A stretch of 64,000 nucleotides of DNA from CBDATG01 sp965200145 (GCA_965200145.1 CBDATG010000002.1:1240001-1304000); one strand, 5' to 3'; shown: positions 52,662 through 61,985, counted from the stretch's first letter. A program made the numbers and translations. The notes: generated by a model from the sequence alone, not told the origin.

Positions 52662-53834
52662 ATGGCTGGACCTACGACAAGCAAGCGCGACTACTACGAG
52701 GTGCTGGACATTGGGCGCGGTGCCAACGAGGAGGAGATCAAGAAGGCGTATCGTAAGAAGGCGCTTGAGTTTCATCCGGACCGCAACAAGAGCGAAGGTG
52801 CGGCGGACCGATTCAAGGAGGTAAACGAGGCGTATCAGATATTGAGCGACTCCGATACCCGCGCGCGCTACGACCAGTTCGGACACGCAGGAGTGAACGG
52901 TAGTGCCGGTCGTGGCTTCGACGGCCACGCGGATGTCGGCGGTTGGGGCGACATATTCGAGTCGTTCTTCGGTGGCACCTCCGCAACTCGGACCACCCGC
53001 GGACGTGACTTGGAGATAAACCTCGAGATACCTTTTAGAGACGCTGTCTTCGGTGCCGTGCACTCTAGACGCATACGCCGACGTGTAGTCTGCGACCGAT
53101 GCAACGGCAACCGGGCAGAACCCGGCACGAGCGTCAGCCAGTGCGGAACTTGCAATGGCACCTGTGAGGTCCGGCGATCAGCCCGAATGATCTTCGGCAG
53201 CTTTGAGCAAGTGTCCAGCTGCCCGACGTGCGATGCAACCGGCTCCTTGGTGAGTGACCCATGCCGCAACTGCCACGGCAGAGGCGTGGTAAATCGAGAT
53301 TCCACCATCGAGATAAAGGTACCGAGCGGAGTCGACGATGGAACTCGCATCGTTATGCGCGGCCACGGCGACATCGGTGACGGCGGACGGAATCCAGGCG
53401 ACCTGTACGTCCGACTACATATCGACGAAGACACGCTGTTCAGCCGGCGCGGCAATGATGTGCTCATCACGATGGAGGTCCATCCGATTACTGCGATGCT
53501 CGGCGACAGTGTGCGCGTGCCAACTCTCGATAGCACAGTGGATATGGACATCCCGGCGGGCATTCAAACAGGTGAGACGCTCGTCATCCCCGACGCAGGA
53601 GTTCCTCACCTGCACGGCAACGGCAGGCGCGGCGATCAAGTGGTCACAGTTTTCGTCAAGACTCCCACCCAATTCACGAAGCGCCAATCCGAGCTGCTAC
53701 ACGAACTGGCAGACGCGTTCGCCAAAGAGAACGGCGAAGCGCTGGATCCGGAGTTCGTTTCCATGAATCGGCAACGAAGTGGACGGCGTGGCGGCATCTG
53801 GGACTGGCTCCGCTCGACTTTCACGGGCGAGTAA
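52662..53834 (+). CDS. dnaJ: Chaperone DnaJ
   Basis: A 390-residue Hsp40. The ATG at 52662 starts just before the J domain (KRDYYEVLDIGRGANEEEIKKAY), with HPD in FHPDRNKS. A short Gly/Phe region follows. The zinc domain has four CxxC pairs: CDRC, CGTC, CPTC and CRNC; several of the usual glycine positions after them are changed (CDRCNGNR, CPTCDATG). The C-terminal peptide-binding domains are present. It partners DnaK, which is not in this window. Confidence 0.96.
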   Translation: MAGPTTSKRDYYEVLDIGRGANEEEIKKAYRKKALEFHPDRNKSEGAADRFKEVNEAYQILSDSDTRARYDQFGHAGVNGSAGRGFDGHADVGGWGDIFESFFGGTSATRTTRGRDLEINLEIPFRDAVFGAVHSRRIRRRVVCDRCNGNRAEPGTSVSQCGTCNGTCEVRRSARMIFGSFEQVSSCPTCDATGSLVSDPCRNCHGRGVVNRDSTIEIKVPSGVDDGTRIVMRGHGDIGDGGRNPGDLYVRLHIDEDTLFSRRGNDVLITMEVHPITAMLGDSVRVPTLDSTVDMDIPAGIQTGETLVIPDAGVPHLHGNGRRGDQVVTVFVKTPTQFTKRQSELLHELADAFAKENGEALDPEFVSMNRQRSGRRGGIWDWLRSTFTGE

Positions 53835-53912
53835 AGCAGCCCGACAATCTCGGACGACGCGGCCTCTGACGGGATGTCGTCTAGGCGTTTTCATGTTCAA
53901 CACCGTTGAGAA

Positions 53913-54857
53913 ATGACCGACGGGCAACCAGCGACCTGGATCCAGCTGAGCGTGGATGTCCCGCGTGAGTACTCCGAGCCGGTTACTCATCTGTTCTCGA
54001 AACACGGCGACGGGAGAGTGTACGTAGGCGAGGTCTGCGATTGGGATGCCGACGACCATGATTCGCCGGAAGAGGCTTCTGACATCGTCAGCGTGACTGG
54101 ATACCTAGACAATGATCACACCGTTGAACATCGCAAGGGGATGATCGACATTGGCATGCGGCTGATACGACAGCTGACAGCTGTCGGAGAAACCATGGAG
54201 CGGGTCGTTACCAGCGAAGAGTGGTCGTCCCAATCATTCCCAGTTACGCGAGTCGGCGAGTCGATTATCGTAGCACCGGCCGACGTATCGGACGATTCGG
54301 CAGGATTCCATCCGGGCGTTGTACGCGTTTCGCTGGCACCGGGACTCGCATTCGGAACAGGCACACATCCGACAACACGAATGTGTCTTGAGCAACTGGA
54401 GCGCGAGGCATCAACAGGCGCGCTGAAGGATGTCGATATCCTAGATGTTGGTTGCGGATCAGGAATACTGGCTATATCGGCGCTGAAGATGGGCGCGCAC
54501 CGCGCCTGGTGCGTCGACTCCGATGAGAATGCGACAAGAGCTACGGCCATGAATATCAGGTCCTCTGGCGTCGTAGACCGGGCAGTCGTGCTGGCAGGCG
54601 GATTTCCTAACGATCAGATCGGCGACAGAAAGTTTGGCATAGTGTTGGCTAACATCACATCGCGCGTTCTGGAAGAGATGGCGTATCAACTGTGCGCGCG
54701 CGTCGCGGAAGGTGGCACTCTGATAATCTCCGGAATACTTGAAGAACGCGGGCACGAAACCCTAGCCGCGTTCGAGTCATGCGGCATGGCGGTTACTGAA
54801 CGTCGAGCCGAATCTGACTGGCGCATGTTCCGACTGGTGCCAAGCGCAGGCCGATAA
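53913..54857 (+). CDS. prmA: Ribosomal protein L11 methyltransferase
   Basis: A 314-residue SAM-dependent enzyme that trimethylates L11. The N-terminal recognition domain is followed by LAFGTGTHPTTRMCLEQLE, motif I DILDVGCGSGILAISALKMG, the acidic ribose binder VDSDENA and the LANIT motif. Its neighbours dnaJ and an rsmE-like gene reproduce the common dnaJ-prmA-rsmE order. Confidence 0.94.
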   Translation: MTDGQPATWIQLSVDVPREYSEPVTHLFSKHGDGRVYVGEVCDWDADDHDSPEEASDIVSVTGYLDNDHTVEHRKGMIDIGMRLIRQLTAVGETMERVVTSEEWSSQSFPVTRVGESIIVAPADVSDDSAGFHPGVVRVSLAPGLAFGTGTHPTTRMCLEQLEREASTGALKDVDILDVGCGSGILAISALKMGAHRAWCVDSDENATRATAMNIRSSGVVDRAVVLAGGFPNDQIGDRKFGIVLANITSRVLEEMAYQLCARVAEGGTLIISGILEERGHETLAAFESCGMAVTERRAESDWRMFRLVPSAGR

Positions 54858-54870
54858 AGGGTTTTTCGCC

Positions 54871-55401
54871 ATGCCCAAGTTGCGGGTTACTCTCTGCCTC
54901 GCGGTTACCGATCCGCCGCGGATGGCGGCGACTTTAGCAGTCTGCGCGGCGTTGGGAATGTACGAAATCCAGCCTGTCGTCAGCGATCGGGTCGACGACT
55001 CCGATATCGAACACTGGCACCGAAACGTCACGAACAGCGAATTAACAGCTGGAGGGGCGCTCACTTACTATCTGTCAACGCTTAAAGCGAAAACGCTGCC
55101 AGTGGCGAACATGTTGGATGCGATTAGGTCGCTCGCAATAGAAGGCGCACAGGTTGTCGTCCTGTGGGAGGAGGCTACGGAACCGACGCTGGTAGAGATT
55201 GTTGAATCCCTCAAGCAGGGAATGGGGCGGTTAGAGCATATCGCTATCGTTGTCGGACCGCGGCTCGGATTAACGCAGTCCGAGGTTTCGGATGCAGTTT
55301 CCAACGGCGCGCGTATCGCCACCATCGGCTCTACTGTGATTGGCAATCACATAGCCGCGATCGCCGGATTGATGGCAATTGAACATACCATGCGACATTG
55401 A
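54871..55401 (+). CDS. Degenerate, N-terminally short RsmE-like SPOUT protein
   Basis: A 176-residue protein 13 nt after prmA, where rsmE (16S rRNA m3U1498 methyltransferase) usually lies. TDPPRMAATLAVCAALGMYEIQPVVSDR parallels the RsmE 'K.drm...i.KatELGv..i.P..seRs' block. The C-terminus IVVGPRLGLTQSEVSDAVSNG parallels 'IGPEGGfs..E...a...G', but GPEGG has become GPRLG and the knot LRTETA has become VIGNHIA. The PUA-like N-terminal domain is absent. Methyltransferase activity therefore looks unlikely. Confidence 0.6.
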   Translation: MPKLRVTLCLAVTDPPRMAATLAVCAALGMYEIQPVVSDRVDDSDIEHWHRNVTNSELTAGGALTYYLSTLKAKTLPVANMLDAIRSLAIEGAQVVVLWEEATEPTLVEIVESLKQGMGRLEHIAIVVGPRLGLTQSEVSDAVSNGARIATIGSTVIGNHIAAIAGLMAIEHTMRH

Positions 55402-55441
55402 GTACAGTTCGCGCCGAAATCGCTGTCTGAGCCGTAGTAAA

Positions 55442-55470
55442 TTGTTCGCACACGGCTTGTTTTGTGATAT
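55442..55470 (+). promoter_or_regulatory. Candidate promoter for the phosphatase-superfamily gene
   Basis: TTGTTC at 55442-55447 and TGATAT at 55465-55470 are separated by 17 nt, about 58 nt ahead of the next start. The match to the primary-sigma consensus is moderate. Confidence 0.4.
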
Positions 55471-55528
55471 GTTGTAGTCAGCTTGAAGGCAATCGATGTG
55501 TGATTCGAGAGATCGGAGTTAGTCAACC

Positions 55529-57523
55529 ATGCAAAGTCGCCCTGGACCAGCTAAGAAAGCGATACTGATCGGTACCGATGGCGCGAGCATGGAGCTATGG
55601 CGACGCATGGCGGCGTGGGGTCGGGCTCCAAACATGGCGCAACTGTTGGCGAACGGCGTTTCGCGCCCGATGCTCGGAACGCATCCAACACTGACACCGT
55701 GCGGTTGGACATCACTCTTCAGCGGCAGCTGGCAGGGAACACACGGCATCATGTGGTGGGGTTCACACCGAGAGGGCGAATCGATGCGGACGGCGCAGTG
55801 GACCATGGCGGCGCACACCTCAGAATCCGAGCAGATATGGACCACTGCAGAGCGCGCGGGAAAGACTCCCATCATGATCAAGCAGGAGATAACTTGGCCA
55901 GCGACGCTAGAGCGCGGCATACAGATAGAAGGCTCGGGCCCTGGCATCTCCAACTATCACCAGATCGCAGGTTATCACCTCTTCGTTTCTGGGAACTGGC
56001 GGCCGCGTCCAGTCGGCGGCTCGATCGACCCGGAGGCCACCGATCCAAGTCGAGGCGGTAGCGACGCGCCCTACGACTACGTAGAGTTGCGCCCCGCATC
56101 GGGCTGGACGAACTTACCTGACTCCAAGCGCGAACCACTGGAAGCGGCAGTCGACATCGTGCCACTGAAGCGCGGGCGCGAGATTCTTTATCGCGGCCAC
56201 TCGGGACGGACTAAGAATTGGTTCGCGTTGGTTTACTCCAGGGATGGTCAGGGATACGACCGCGTGCGGGTGTGTAGGGAGAAGGACGGTAACGACAAAG
56301 TGGCCGATGTGGGCGTAGGCGAGTGGTCTGAATGGGTACCGGAGGGGTTTGAGATCGACGGCGCTAGCGTGGAAGGCTTCGTATCTTGCAAGCTCATCAC
56401 CTTGACCGACGATGCCTCCAACTTCGAGCTCTTCTTCCCGCAGATATGGCCGCGATATGAGTACTCCAAGCCCGCGTCGATATCGGCGGAGATCGACGCA
56501 AAGGTTGGCAACTTCCTGCAAAATCCAGGACGTGATGCCCTCGGTTACATCGACGATCGAACGTACATCGAGCTGTGCGACTTCCATCACGGTCGGATCG
56601 CGGATGTCGCTGAGATGCTGACGCGAGATCACGATTGGGACATCCTGATGGCGGAGACTCACGCCACGGACTACTCCGACCACTTCTTCATGGGATCAGC
56701 AGACCCGATCAGTGGAGCAGATCCGGACACCGTCGAGCGTTGCCTCAAAGGCCTGAAGGACACGTATGAATCGGCTGACACGATGGTCGGGCGACTCGCG
56801 GCCCTGGCAGATGATGACACGGTCGTCTGTGTGGTGTCCGACCACGGCGCGACCCCGAACCGAAGCGAGCCGGTCGATATCAAACAGATACTCGTTGACG
56901 CTGGACTTCTGGTATTCACCGACGAGATCGCAGACCAAGATGCAGCGCGTACAGGTCCGTTTGGCGCCGGAGAGGTACCTGACCGCGTCGATTGGGATGT
57001 GATGAAGCAGAACAAATACGAGGTGGACTTCAAGCGCAGCGTCGCAATCCCGATGAACTCAATCGACATATTCATCCCAGTTAAGGGTAGAGACCCCGAA
57101 GGCCATGTGGATCCATCAGACTACGACAAGGTGCAACGAAAGATAATCGATACGCTGATGGACCATGTCGACCCGTCTAACGGCGAGCACCCGTTCTCGG
57201 TAGTCGTGAGCCGCCAAGACGCCGAGATGCTCAACATCTGGGGACCGTCTGCCGGGGATGTCATCTACGCGGCTCGGCCTGAGTACGATGGCGTGCACGG
57301 CAAGCATCTGCCCTCCTCGGTGTTTGGCATCGGTAGCCAGCATTCCACCTTCGTGCTAGCAGGCGCGGGCGTCCGGCGCGGGATTGAGTTGGAGCGGAGC
57401 GTACGCGTCGTCGATGTCGCACCGACACTGTGCCACCTGCTTGGGCTACCAATGCCACGCGATGTCGAAGGCGCGATAATCTACGAGGCACTTGAAGACC
57501 CGAACTGGTACCTCAGGGCATGA
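55529..57523 (+). CDS. Alkaline-phosphatase-superfamily phosphodiesterase/phosphohydrolase
   Basis: A 664-residue protein of the type I phosphodiesterase/nucleotide pyrophosphatase group. Metal ligands are suggested by LIGTDGAS near the start, VVSDHGATPNRSE in the middle and GKHLPSSVFGIGSQHSTFVL near the end. The nucleophile threonine is probably in HPTLTPCGWTSLFSG. VDVAPTLCHLLGLPMPRDVEG is the usual end of this superfamily. No signal peptide is seen, so it is probably cytoplasmic. The substrate is unknown; the peptide importer operon follows on the same strand. Confidence 0.8.
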   Translation: MQSRPGPAKKAILIGTDGASMELWRRMAAWGRAPNMAQLLANGVSRPMLGTHPTLTPCGWTSLFSGSWQGTHGIMWWGSHREGESMRTAQWTMAAHTSESEQIWTTAERAGKTPIMIKQEITWPATLERGIQIEGSGPGISNYHQIAGYHLFVSGNWRPRPVGGSIDPEATDPSRGGSDAPYDYVELRPASGWTNLPDSKREPLEAAVDIVPLKRGREILYRGHSGRTKNWFALVYSRDGQGYDRVRVCREKDGNDKVADVGVGEWSEWVPEGFEIDGASVEGFVSCKLITLTDDASNFELFFPQIWPRYEYSKPASISAEIDAKVGNFLQNPGRDALGYIDDRTYIELCDFHHGRIADVAEMLTRDHDWDILMAETHATDYSDHFFMGSADPISGADPDTVERCLKGLKDTYESADTMVGRLAALADDDTVVCVVSDHGATPNRSEPVDIKQILVDAGLLVFTDEIADQDAARTGPFGAGEVPDRVDWDVMKQNKYEVDFKRSVAIPMNSIDIFIPVKGRDPEGHVDPSDYDKVQRKIIDTLMDHVDPSNGEHPFSVVVSRQDAEMLNIWGPSAGDVIYAARPEYDGVHGKHLPSSVFGIGSQHSTFVLAGAGVRRGIELERSVRVVDVAPTLCHLLGLPMPRDVEGAIIYEALEDPNWYLRA

Positions 57524-57599
57524 GCTAATCCCGAAAGCGCGATGGCAAATCGATTGATAGACCCAGGAACTGACGATCGTTCGATCTAGTATGCGAATG

Positions 57600-57614
57600 G
57601 ACCTAAAGGAGGTC
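57600..57614 (+). promoter_or_regulatory. Small hairpin over the Shine-Dalgarno of the second binding-protein gene
   Basis: GACCT (57600-57604) can pair with AGGTC (57610-57614) around AAAGG. The strong ribosome site AAAGGAGGT at 57605-57613 lies in the loop and 3' arm, 5 nt from the ATG. The stem is short and may only weakly limit initiation. Confidence 0.35.
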
Positions 57615-57618
57615 GATC

Positions 57619-59430
57619 ATGACGCAACTGCATATGCACAGACTCGAATTGAGGCTTGGCGCACTGGCCCTGGGGGTAATTGTCGCATTCATTGCAATTG
57701 TTGGTTGCGGCGGGGATGACCCGACCGCTGCTCCTGAACCCACGGCGGTACCCACAAGCGCACCAGCCGCAACTGCCACGACGGCTCCTGCACCGACTGA
57801 GCCCGACGACAGCATGATGATGGAGCAGACTGGCAAGCTCATCGTTGCGATCGAAGCCATTGGTGCTGGCTGGTTCACCAGCTCGCCGTACGATGACTAC
57901 ACGAGCGACCAGATGGGCGTAGCCGACCCGTTGCTTTACGCTGATTGGGCTGAGATTCCGCAACGCGGCAGCTTCAACCCGGCGATATCAATCGCAACGA
58001 ACTGGGAAGTCGCGCCCGACTCTGGTTCGATCGACTTCGACCTGCGAGAAGGCGTGGAGTTCCACCACGGCTACGGCGAGTTGACTGCGGCAGATGTCGC
58101 TTGGTCGTTCAACGATGCCTTGAGAGAAGGAAACACCAACCCAAGATCAGGTTTCGTAGGGGAGTACCAAGGCACTTGGGAAGAGGTAGACACCTACAAG
58201 GTGCGGATGAACGTCAGGGATGGCGCAACACTCAGCCCCGTTTGGATGCTTGAGATGTCCAACGTCTGGCGCAACACCTTAACCGCCACGTCCAAGGCAG
58301 CTATCGATGATCTGGGTCCTGAGACGGGAGGCAAGAAGATCGGCCAGGGTCCGTTCGTCATGGTTGAAGGCGCGGCTGACGACTTCATCGAGTTTGAGTC
58401 GGTCAAGGAGCATTATCGGAAGGTGCCTTCGATTGCGGGCGTTAGGATGGTCGCGATCCCAGAACCTGCCACTCGAGTCGCAGCGTTCGTCAACGGCGAG
58501 GTGCACATCACCGGGCTGTCCGCACAGTTCGTTCTGCAGGCAGTTGACGGACTGGACGGTGCGAGATACCAACCACTCGGGGAGGGCCAGACCTTGCACA
58601 TCTACATGGGCGGCAACTTCTGGCAGAAGAGTGATCCGATAACGGGTGAAGAAATATTCCCTCGCGAAGGCTGGCAGGCAGATGCTGACCATCCCTGGAT
58701 CAGTGACCCTGATGATCCAGCATCCATGGAACGCGGTGCGAAGTTCCGACGTGCGTTGAGCATGGCAGTTGACCGCGCTGCCATCAACGAAGTGATCGGA
58801 CAGGGTCTGTACCCACCACACTACACTTTCACTGGCTACACTTCAAACGACCCGCAATGGAACCCCGAGTGGGAGGTGCCGTTTGATCCAGAAGCCGCGA
58901 GAGCATTGATGGCTGAAGCTGGCGTAGAGCCAGGATTCGCCATGCCGGTCTGGCTGACTCCAGATTCGGGGTCGTTGCCGTACGACATAGCCGAGGCCGC
59001 GGTCAACCAATGGGCGAGCAATCTCGATCTCGATGTGCAGATCGAGGCTACGGCGTACTCAGCCCGGCGTCCGACTTTGATTGGCAGGACCATAGACATC
59101 CCGCTGTACCACCACATGAACCTCGGGTATCCGGACGAGCCGAAGGGGCGACTGATGTCTGCTGCGAAAGGCGGCGCGAATCGCGGAATCGAATTGCCTA
59201 ACGAAGTCTTGGAACGCAGCTACTGGGCAAACCTCGTAGAGCAGGATTCGGCAAAGCGCATAGCGAACAACATCTACCTGACCGATTGGCTAGCCGAACA
59301 GTCACTCGTGATGTCAATGGTTAGGCAGAGCCAGTTGTATGCCGTGTCACCGGAGGTAACGGAGTGGAAGCCGCATACTGAGACGTTCGGGGCCTTAAAC
59401 GGATTGGACACGATCGTGATGGGCAAATAG
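57619..59430 (+). CDS. Second peptide-type ABC transporter substrate-binding lipoprotein
   Basis: A 603-residue SBP_bac_5 family receptor with AAAGGAGGT upstream. The signal peptide ends at FIAIVGC (Cys30), then an Ala/Pro/Thr-rich linker to about residue 70, unlike the VEVTREV linker of the first receptor. Family blocks are EFHHGYGELTAADVAWSFND, KKIGQGPFVMVEG and RRALSMAVDRAAINEVIGQG. Two permease genes follow in the same order as at 2363-6411, so this is a paralogous importer; ligand unknown. Confidence 0.9.
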   Translation: MTQLHMHRLELRLGALALGVIVAFIAIVGCGGDDPTAAPEPTAVPTSAPAATATTAPAPTEPDDSMMMEQTGKLIVAIEAIGAGWFTSSPYDDYTSDQMGVADPLLYADWAEIPQRGSFNPAISIATNWEVAPDSGSIDFDLREGVEFHHGYGELTAADVAWSFNDALREGNTNPRSGFVGEYQGTWEEVDTYKVRMNVRDGATLSPVWMLEMSNVWRNTLTATSKAAIDDLGPETGGKKIGQGPFVMVEGAADDFIEFESVKEHYRKVPSIAGVRMVAIPEPATRVAAFVNGEVHITGLSAQFVLQAVDGLDGARYQPLGEGQTLHIYMGGNFWQKSDPITGEEIFPREGWQADADHPWISDPDDPASMERGAKFRRALSMAVDRAAINEVIGQGLYPPHYTFTGYTSNDPQWNPEWEVPFDPEAARALMAEAGVEPGFAMPVWLTPDSGSLPYDIAEAAVNQWASNLDLDVQIEATAYSARRPTLIGRTIDIPLYHHMNLGYPDEPKGRLMSAAKGGANRGIELPNEVLERSYWANLVEQDSAKRIANNIYLTDWLAEQSLVMSMVRQSQLYAVSPEVTEWKPHTETFGALNGLDTIVMGK

Positions 59431-59469
59431 CACGGATCGCTTAGTTCACGTCGACCACTTGATGCGCTC

Positions 59470-60387
59470 GTGCTGAAGCTAGTTGCAAACAGAGTGCTTT
59501 GGGGCATCGCCGTTGCCCTGTTGATTAGCGTGGTGATCTTCGGCCTCTCAAGAGCGGCCGGAGACCCACGCAACATCTACCTGGACGAATACGCGACTCC
59601 AGAGGCTTGGGACGCTTGGGGCGAGCGCATGGGGCTGAACCGACCCTTGGTGGTGCAGTACTTCGTCTGGCTCGGACAAGTCGTGCGCGGCGACTTCGGG
59701 CAATCTCTCTACTACGACGTTCCTAGTATCAGGTTGGTAATGGAGCGGTTGCCCAACACCTTGCAACTTGGTGCAGCCGCATTCATCGTATCGATAGTGA
59801 TCGGTATCCCATTGGGTATAGTGTCAGCCGTCTCGCGTGGTTCTTTCATCGACTACATCGCCCGCGGATTCGCCTTGCTCGGTCAGGCATTGCCCGTATT
59901 CTGGATCGGCTTGATGATGATACTGATTTTCGCCGCGCAGCTCCAATGGTTGCCTTCCAGCCGAAAGGAAGGTTGGGACCACTTCATCATGCCGGCGATC
60001 GCCCTCGGATGGCTACCCGCGGCCGGATTACTACGCATCACGCGCGGCGCGATGCTCAACATCTTGGATAGCGAGTACGTAAAGTTGGCAAGAGCCAAAG
60101 GCGTATCGCGCCTACGCATAATTTGGATACACGCCTTCCGCAATGCCATTATCGCACCGCTCACGCTCGCGGCACTGATACTGGCAGCGTTCCTCACCGG
60201 TACGGTAGTCGTGGAGACCGTATTCGCTTGGCCAGGCGTCGGCAGGCTGGCAGTGCAGTCAATCAAGAACAACGACTTCCCGGTGTTATCGGCGATCGTG
60301 CTACTCTTCGCCGGCTTCTACATATTCATCAATCTAGTCGTCGACCTGCTCTACGCACGCATCGATCCTCGCATCCGCGTCTCGTGA
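59470..60387 (+). CDS. ABC transporter permease, DppB type
   Basis: A 305-residue permease starting at GTG. It shows the MLKLVANRVLWGIAVALLIS opening helix, the EAA region EYVKLARAKGVSRLR and the end LLYARIDPRIRVS. It closely resembles the permease at 4494. It begins 39 nt after the binding-protein gene and forms a heterodimer with the next product. Confidence 0.92.
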   Translation: MLKLVANRVLWGIAVALLISVVIFGLSRAAGDPRNIYLDEYATPEAWDAWGERMGLNRPLVVQYFVWLGQVVRGDFGQSLYYDVPSIRLVMERLPNTLQLGAAAFIVSIVIGIPLGIVSAVSRGSFIDYIARGFALLGQALPVFWIGLMMILIFAAQLQWLPSSRKEGWDHFIMPAIALGWLPAAGLLRITRGAMLNILDSEYVKLARAKGVSRLRIIWIHAFRNAIIAPLTLAALILAAFLTGTVVVETVFAWPGVGRLAVQSIKNNDFPVLSAIVLLFAGFYIFINLVVDLLYARIDPRIRVS

Positions 60388-60403
60388 TGGCAGCTGCGTA
60401 GCT

Positions 60404-61345
60404 GTGGCACAAGCAGCGGACAGAAACACCTTCGACTCACAGGCGGAGTCGCAGTCCACTACTCGCAACGGGATTAAACCGGCGGAGTATTGGCATGTCT
60501 TCTGGGGATTCATGCGCCGCTATCCCGTGATACCGGTAGTGATACTCGTGCTACTGGTCGCATGCGCCGTCTTCGCTCCGTTGCTATCACCTCACGATCC
60601 TGTGCGTGGCAACCTGCGCGCCAGCGGCATTCCCCCCGTGTTCATGTCCGGCGGCACATGGGAATATCCGTTCGGCACAGACATCCAAGGGCGCGACATA
60701 CTAAGCCGCGTGATATATGGCGCGCGTGTCTCAACCATCATCGCCGGTGCAGTTCTACTCGCCGGCGGCATCGGCGGAACACTGATCGGACTCATCGCCG
60801 GCTACCGAGGCGGCATCGTAGACCAAGTCGCCATGCGCGCCGTAGATTTCACCCTGGCCATGCCATTTCTGCTCGTCGCGCTAGTAGTGGTGATCGTGTT
60901 CGGGCAGAGTTTGACCTTGATCATCGTGTTGCTGATCCTGTTCGGCTGGGACAACTTCGCGCGGGTGGTTCGCGCCGAGACGTTAGCGTTGCGCGAGGCC
61001 GATTACGTGCAAATCGCGCGCATTGCCGGAGCGTCAGAGCTACGCGTGCTGTTCCGCCACATCCTGCCAGGAGTGCTGGGCTCAGTCCTGGTGATCGGCA
61101 GCCTCCGCGTGGGTGCGCTGATTCTAACCGAGTCAACGCTCAGCTTCTTGGGTGTGGGCGTGCCGCCAAACACTCCCGCCTGGGGAATCATGGTGGCAGA
61201 TGGCAGACAGCACCTAGGCACAGCGTGGTGGATCAGCACGATGCCAGGAGGTGCCATCTTCCTTGTGGTAGTAGGGTTCAACTTCCTGGGCGACTGGCTG
61301 CGAGACTGGTTCGACCCACGCCTGCGCCAGCTGCGCACGTATTGA
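60404..61345 (+). CDS. ABC transporter permease, DppC type
   Basis: A 313-residue permease from a GTG 16 nt after the previous stop. Cytoplasmic N-terminus, first helix around residues 45-65, then YPFGTDIQGRDILSRVIYGA. The EAA region is EADYVQIARIAGASELR; the end is WFDPRLRQLRTY. As in the first operon, no ATP-binding gene follows; the next gene is on the other strand. Confidence 0.92.
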   Translation: MAQAADRNTFDSQAESQSTTRNGIKPAEYWHVFWGFMRRYPVIPVVILVLLVACAVFAPLLSPHDPVRGNLRASGIPPVFMSGGTWEYPFGTDIQGRDILSRVIYGARVSTIIAGAVLLAGGIGGTLIGLIAGYRGGIVDQVAMRAVDFTLAMPFLLVALVVVIVFGQSLTLIIVLLILFGWDNFARVVRAETLALREADYVQIARIAGASELRVLFRHILPGVLGSVLVIGSLRVGALILTESTLSFLGVGVPPNTPAWGIMVADGRQHLGTAWWISTMPGGAIFLVVVGFNFLGDWLRDWFDPRLRQLRTY

Positions 61346-61399
61346 GTTACTCGCGCGCGTTAGCACACAGCTACCTGTACAGTTGCCGCCAATCCGCTA

Positions 61400-61960
61400 T
61401 CAGACCTGAACCTGCACGCCTTCAATCGCTGCACGCAGGAAATTGAGGCCCGCGACAAGGTCCGCTTCTGCATCAGAGTAGGACTCCGTGATAAAGGCAC
61501 GGTATCTCTGATCGAATTCGGGATCAACAACGCTAATGATGCGTTGCTCTAGCCATAAGGCAACTTCCTCTTGCCGCACAGGCGCGCCGTGGCCTGCTAC
61601 TCTCCGACAAAACCCTACCGCTTCATTCTGCGACGCGAGCAAGACCCAGCCGTTCATTATCAGGAACAAGTTGACTGTGGTTAGTGCCGCGCGCTTGTTC
61701 CCATCCACGAACGGATGATTCTTGGTGATCGACCATAGCAACGCGGCTGCTTTGTCCGCGATCGTCTCGTAGAGATATTCGCCGCCAAAGGTCTGTTGGG
61801 GCTGAGCCAATGCAGACTCCAACTTCGCCTGACCTTGATGACCACCTAGGTAAACGAAGTCACCCAAGCCGTCCTCGTAGTTCTCAAACAGAACCGGGAC
61901 TAGCTTGGTAACCGTATTCTCAACAATCTTGACATCCAAGAAGCGCATATCACACACCAT
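61400..61960 (-). CDS. Doc/Fic-family toxin
   Basis: A 186-residue protein with the Doc signature HPFVDGNKRAA (82-92) and the upstream GLGDFVYLGGHQGQAKLESAL typical of death-on-curing proteins. Phage P1 Doc phosphorylates EF-Tu and halts translation; that activity is inferred here. Doc genes normally follow a Phd antitoxin. The gene upstream here encodes an unrelated-looking 59-residue protein, separated by a hairpin. About 50 C-terminal residues extend beyond the usual Doc length. ATG at 61960; 61948 is an alternative. Confidence 0.8.
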   Translation of the reverse strand: MVCDMRFLDVKIVENTVTKLVPVLFENYEDGLGDFVYLGGHQGQAKLESALAQPQQTFGGEYLYETIADKAAALLWSITKNHPFVDGNKRAALTTVNLFLIMNGWVLLASQNEAVGFCRRVAGHGAPVRQEEVALWLEQRIISVVDPEFDQRYRAFITESYSDAEADLVAGLNFLRAAIEGVQVQV

Positions 61961-61985
61961 CGTTGACGCTGATGCCCAAGAATCA

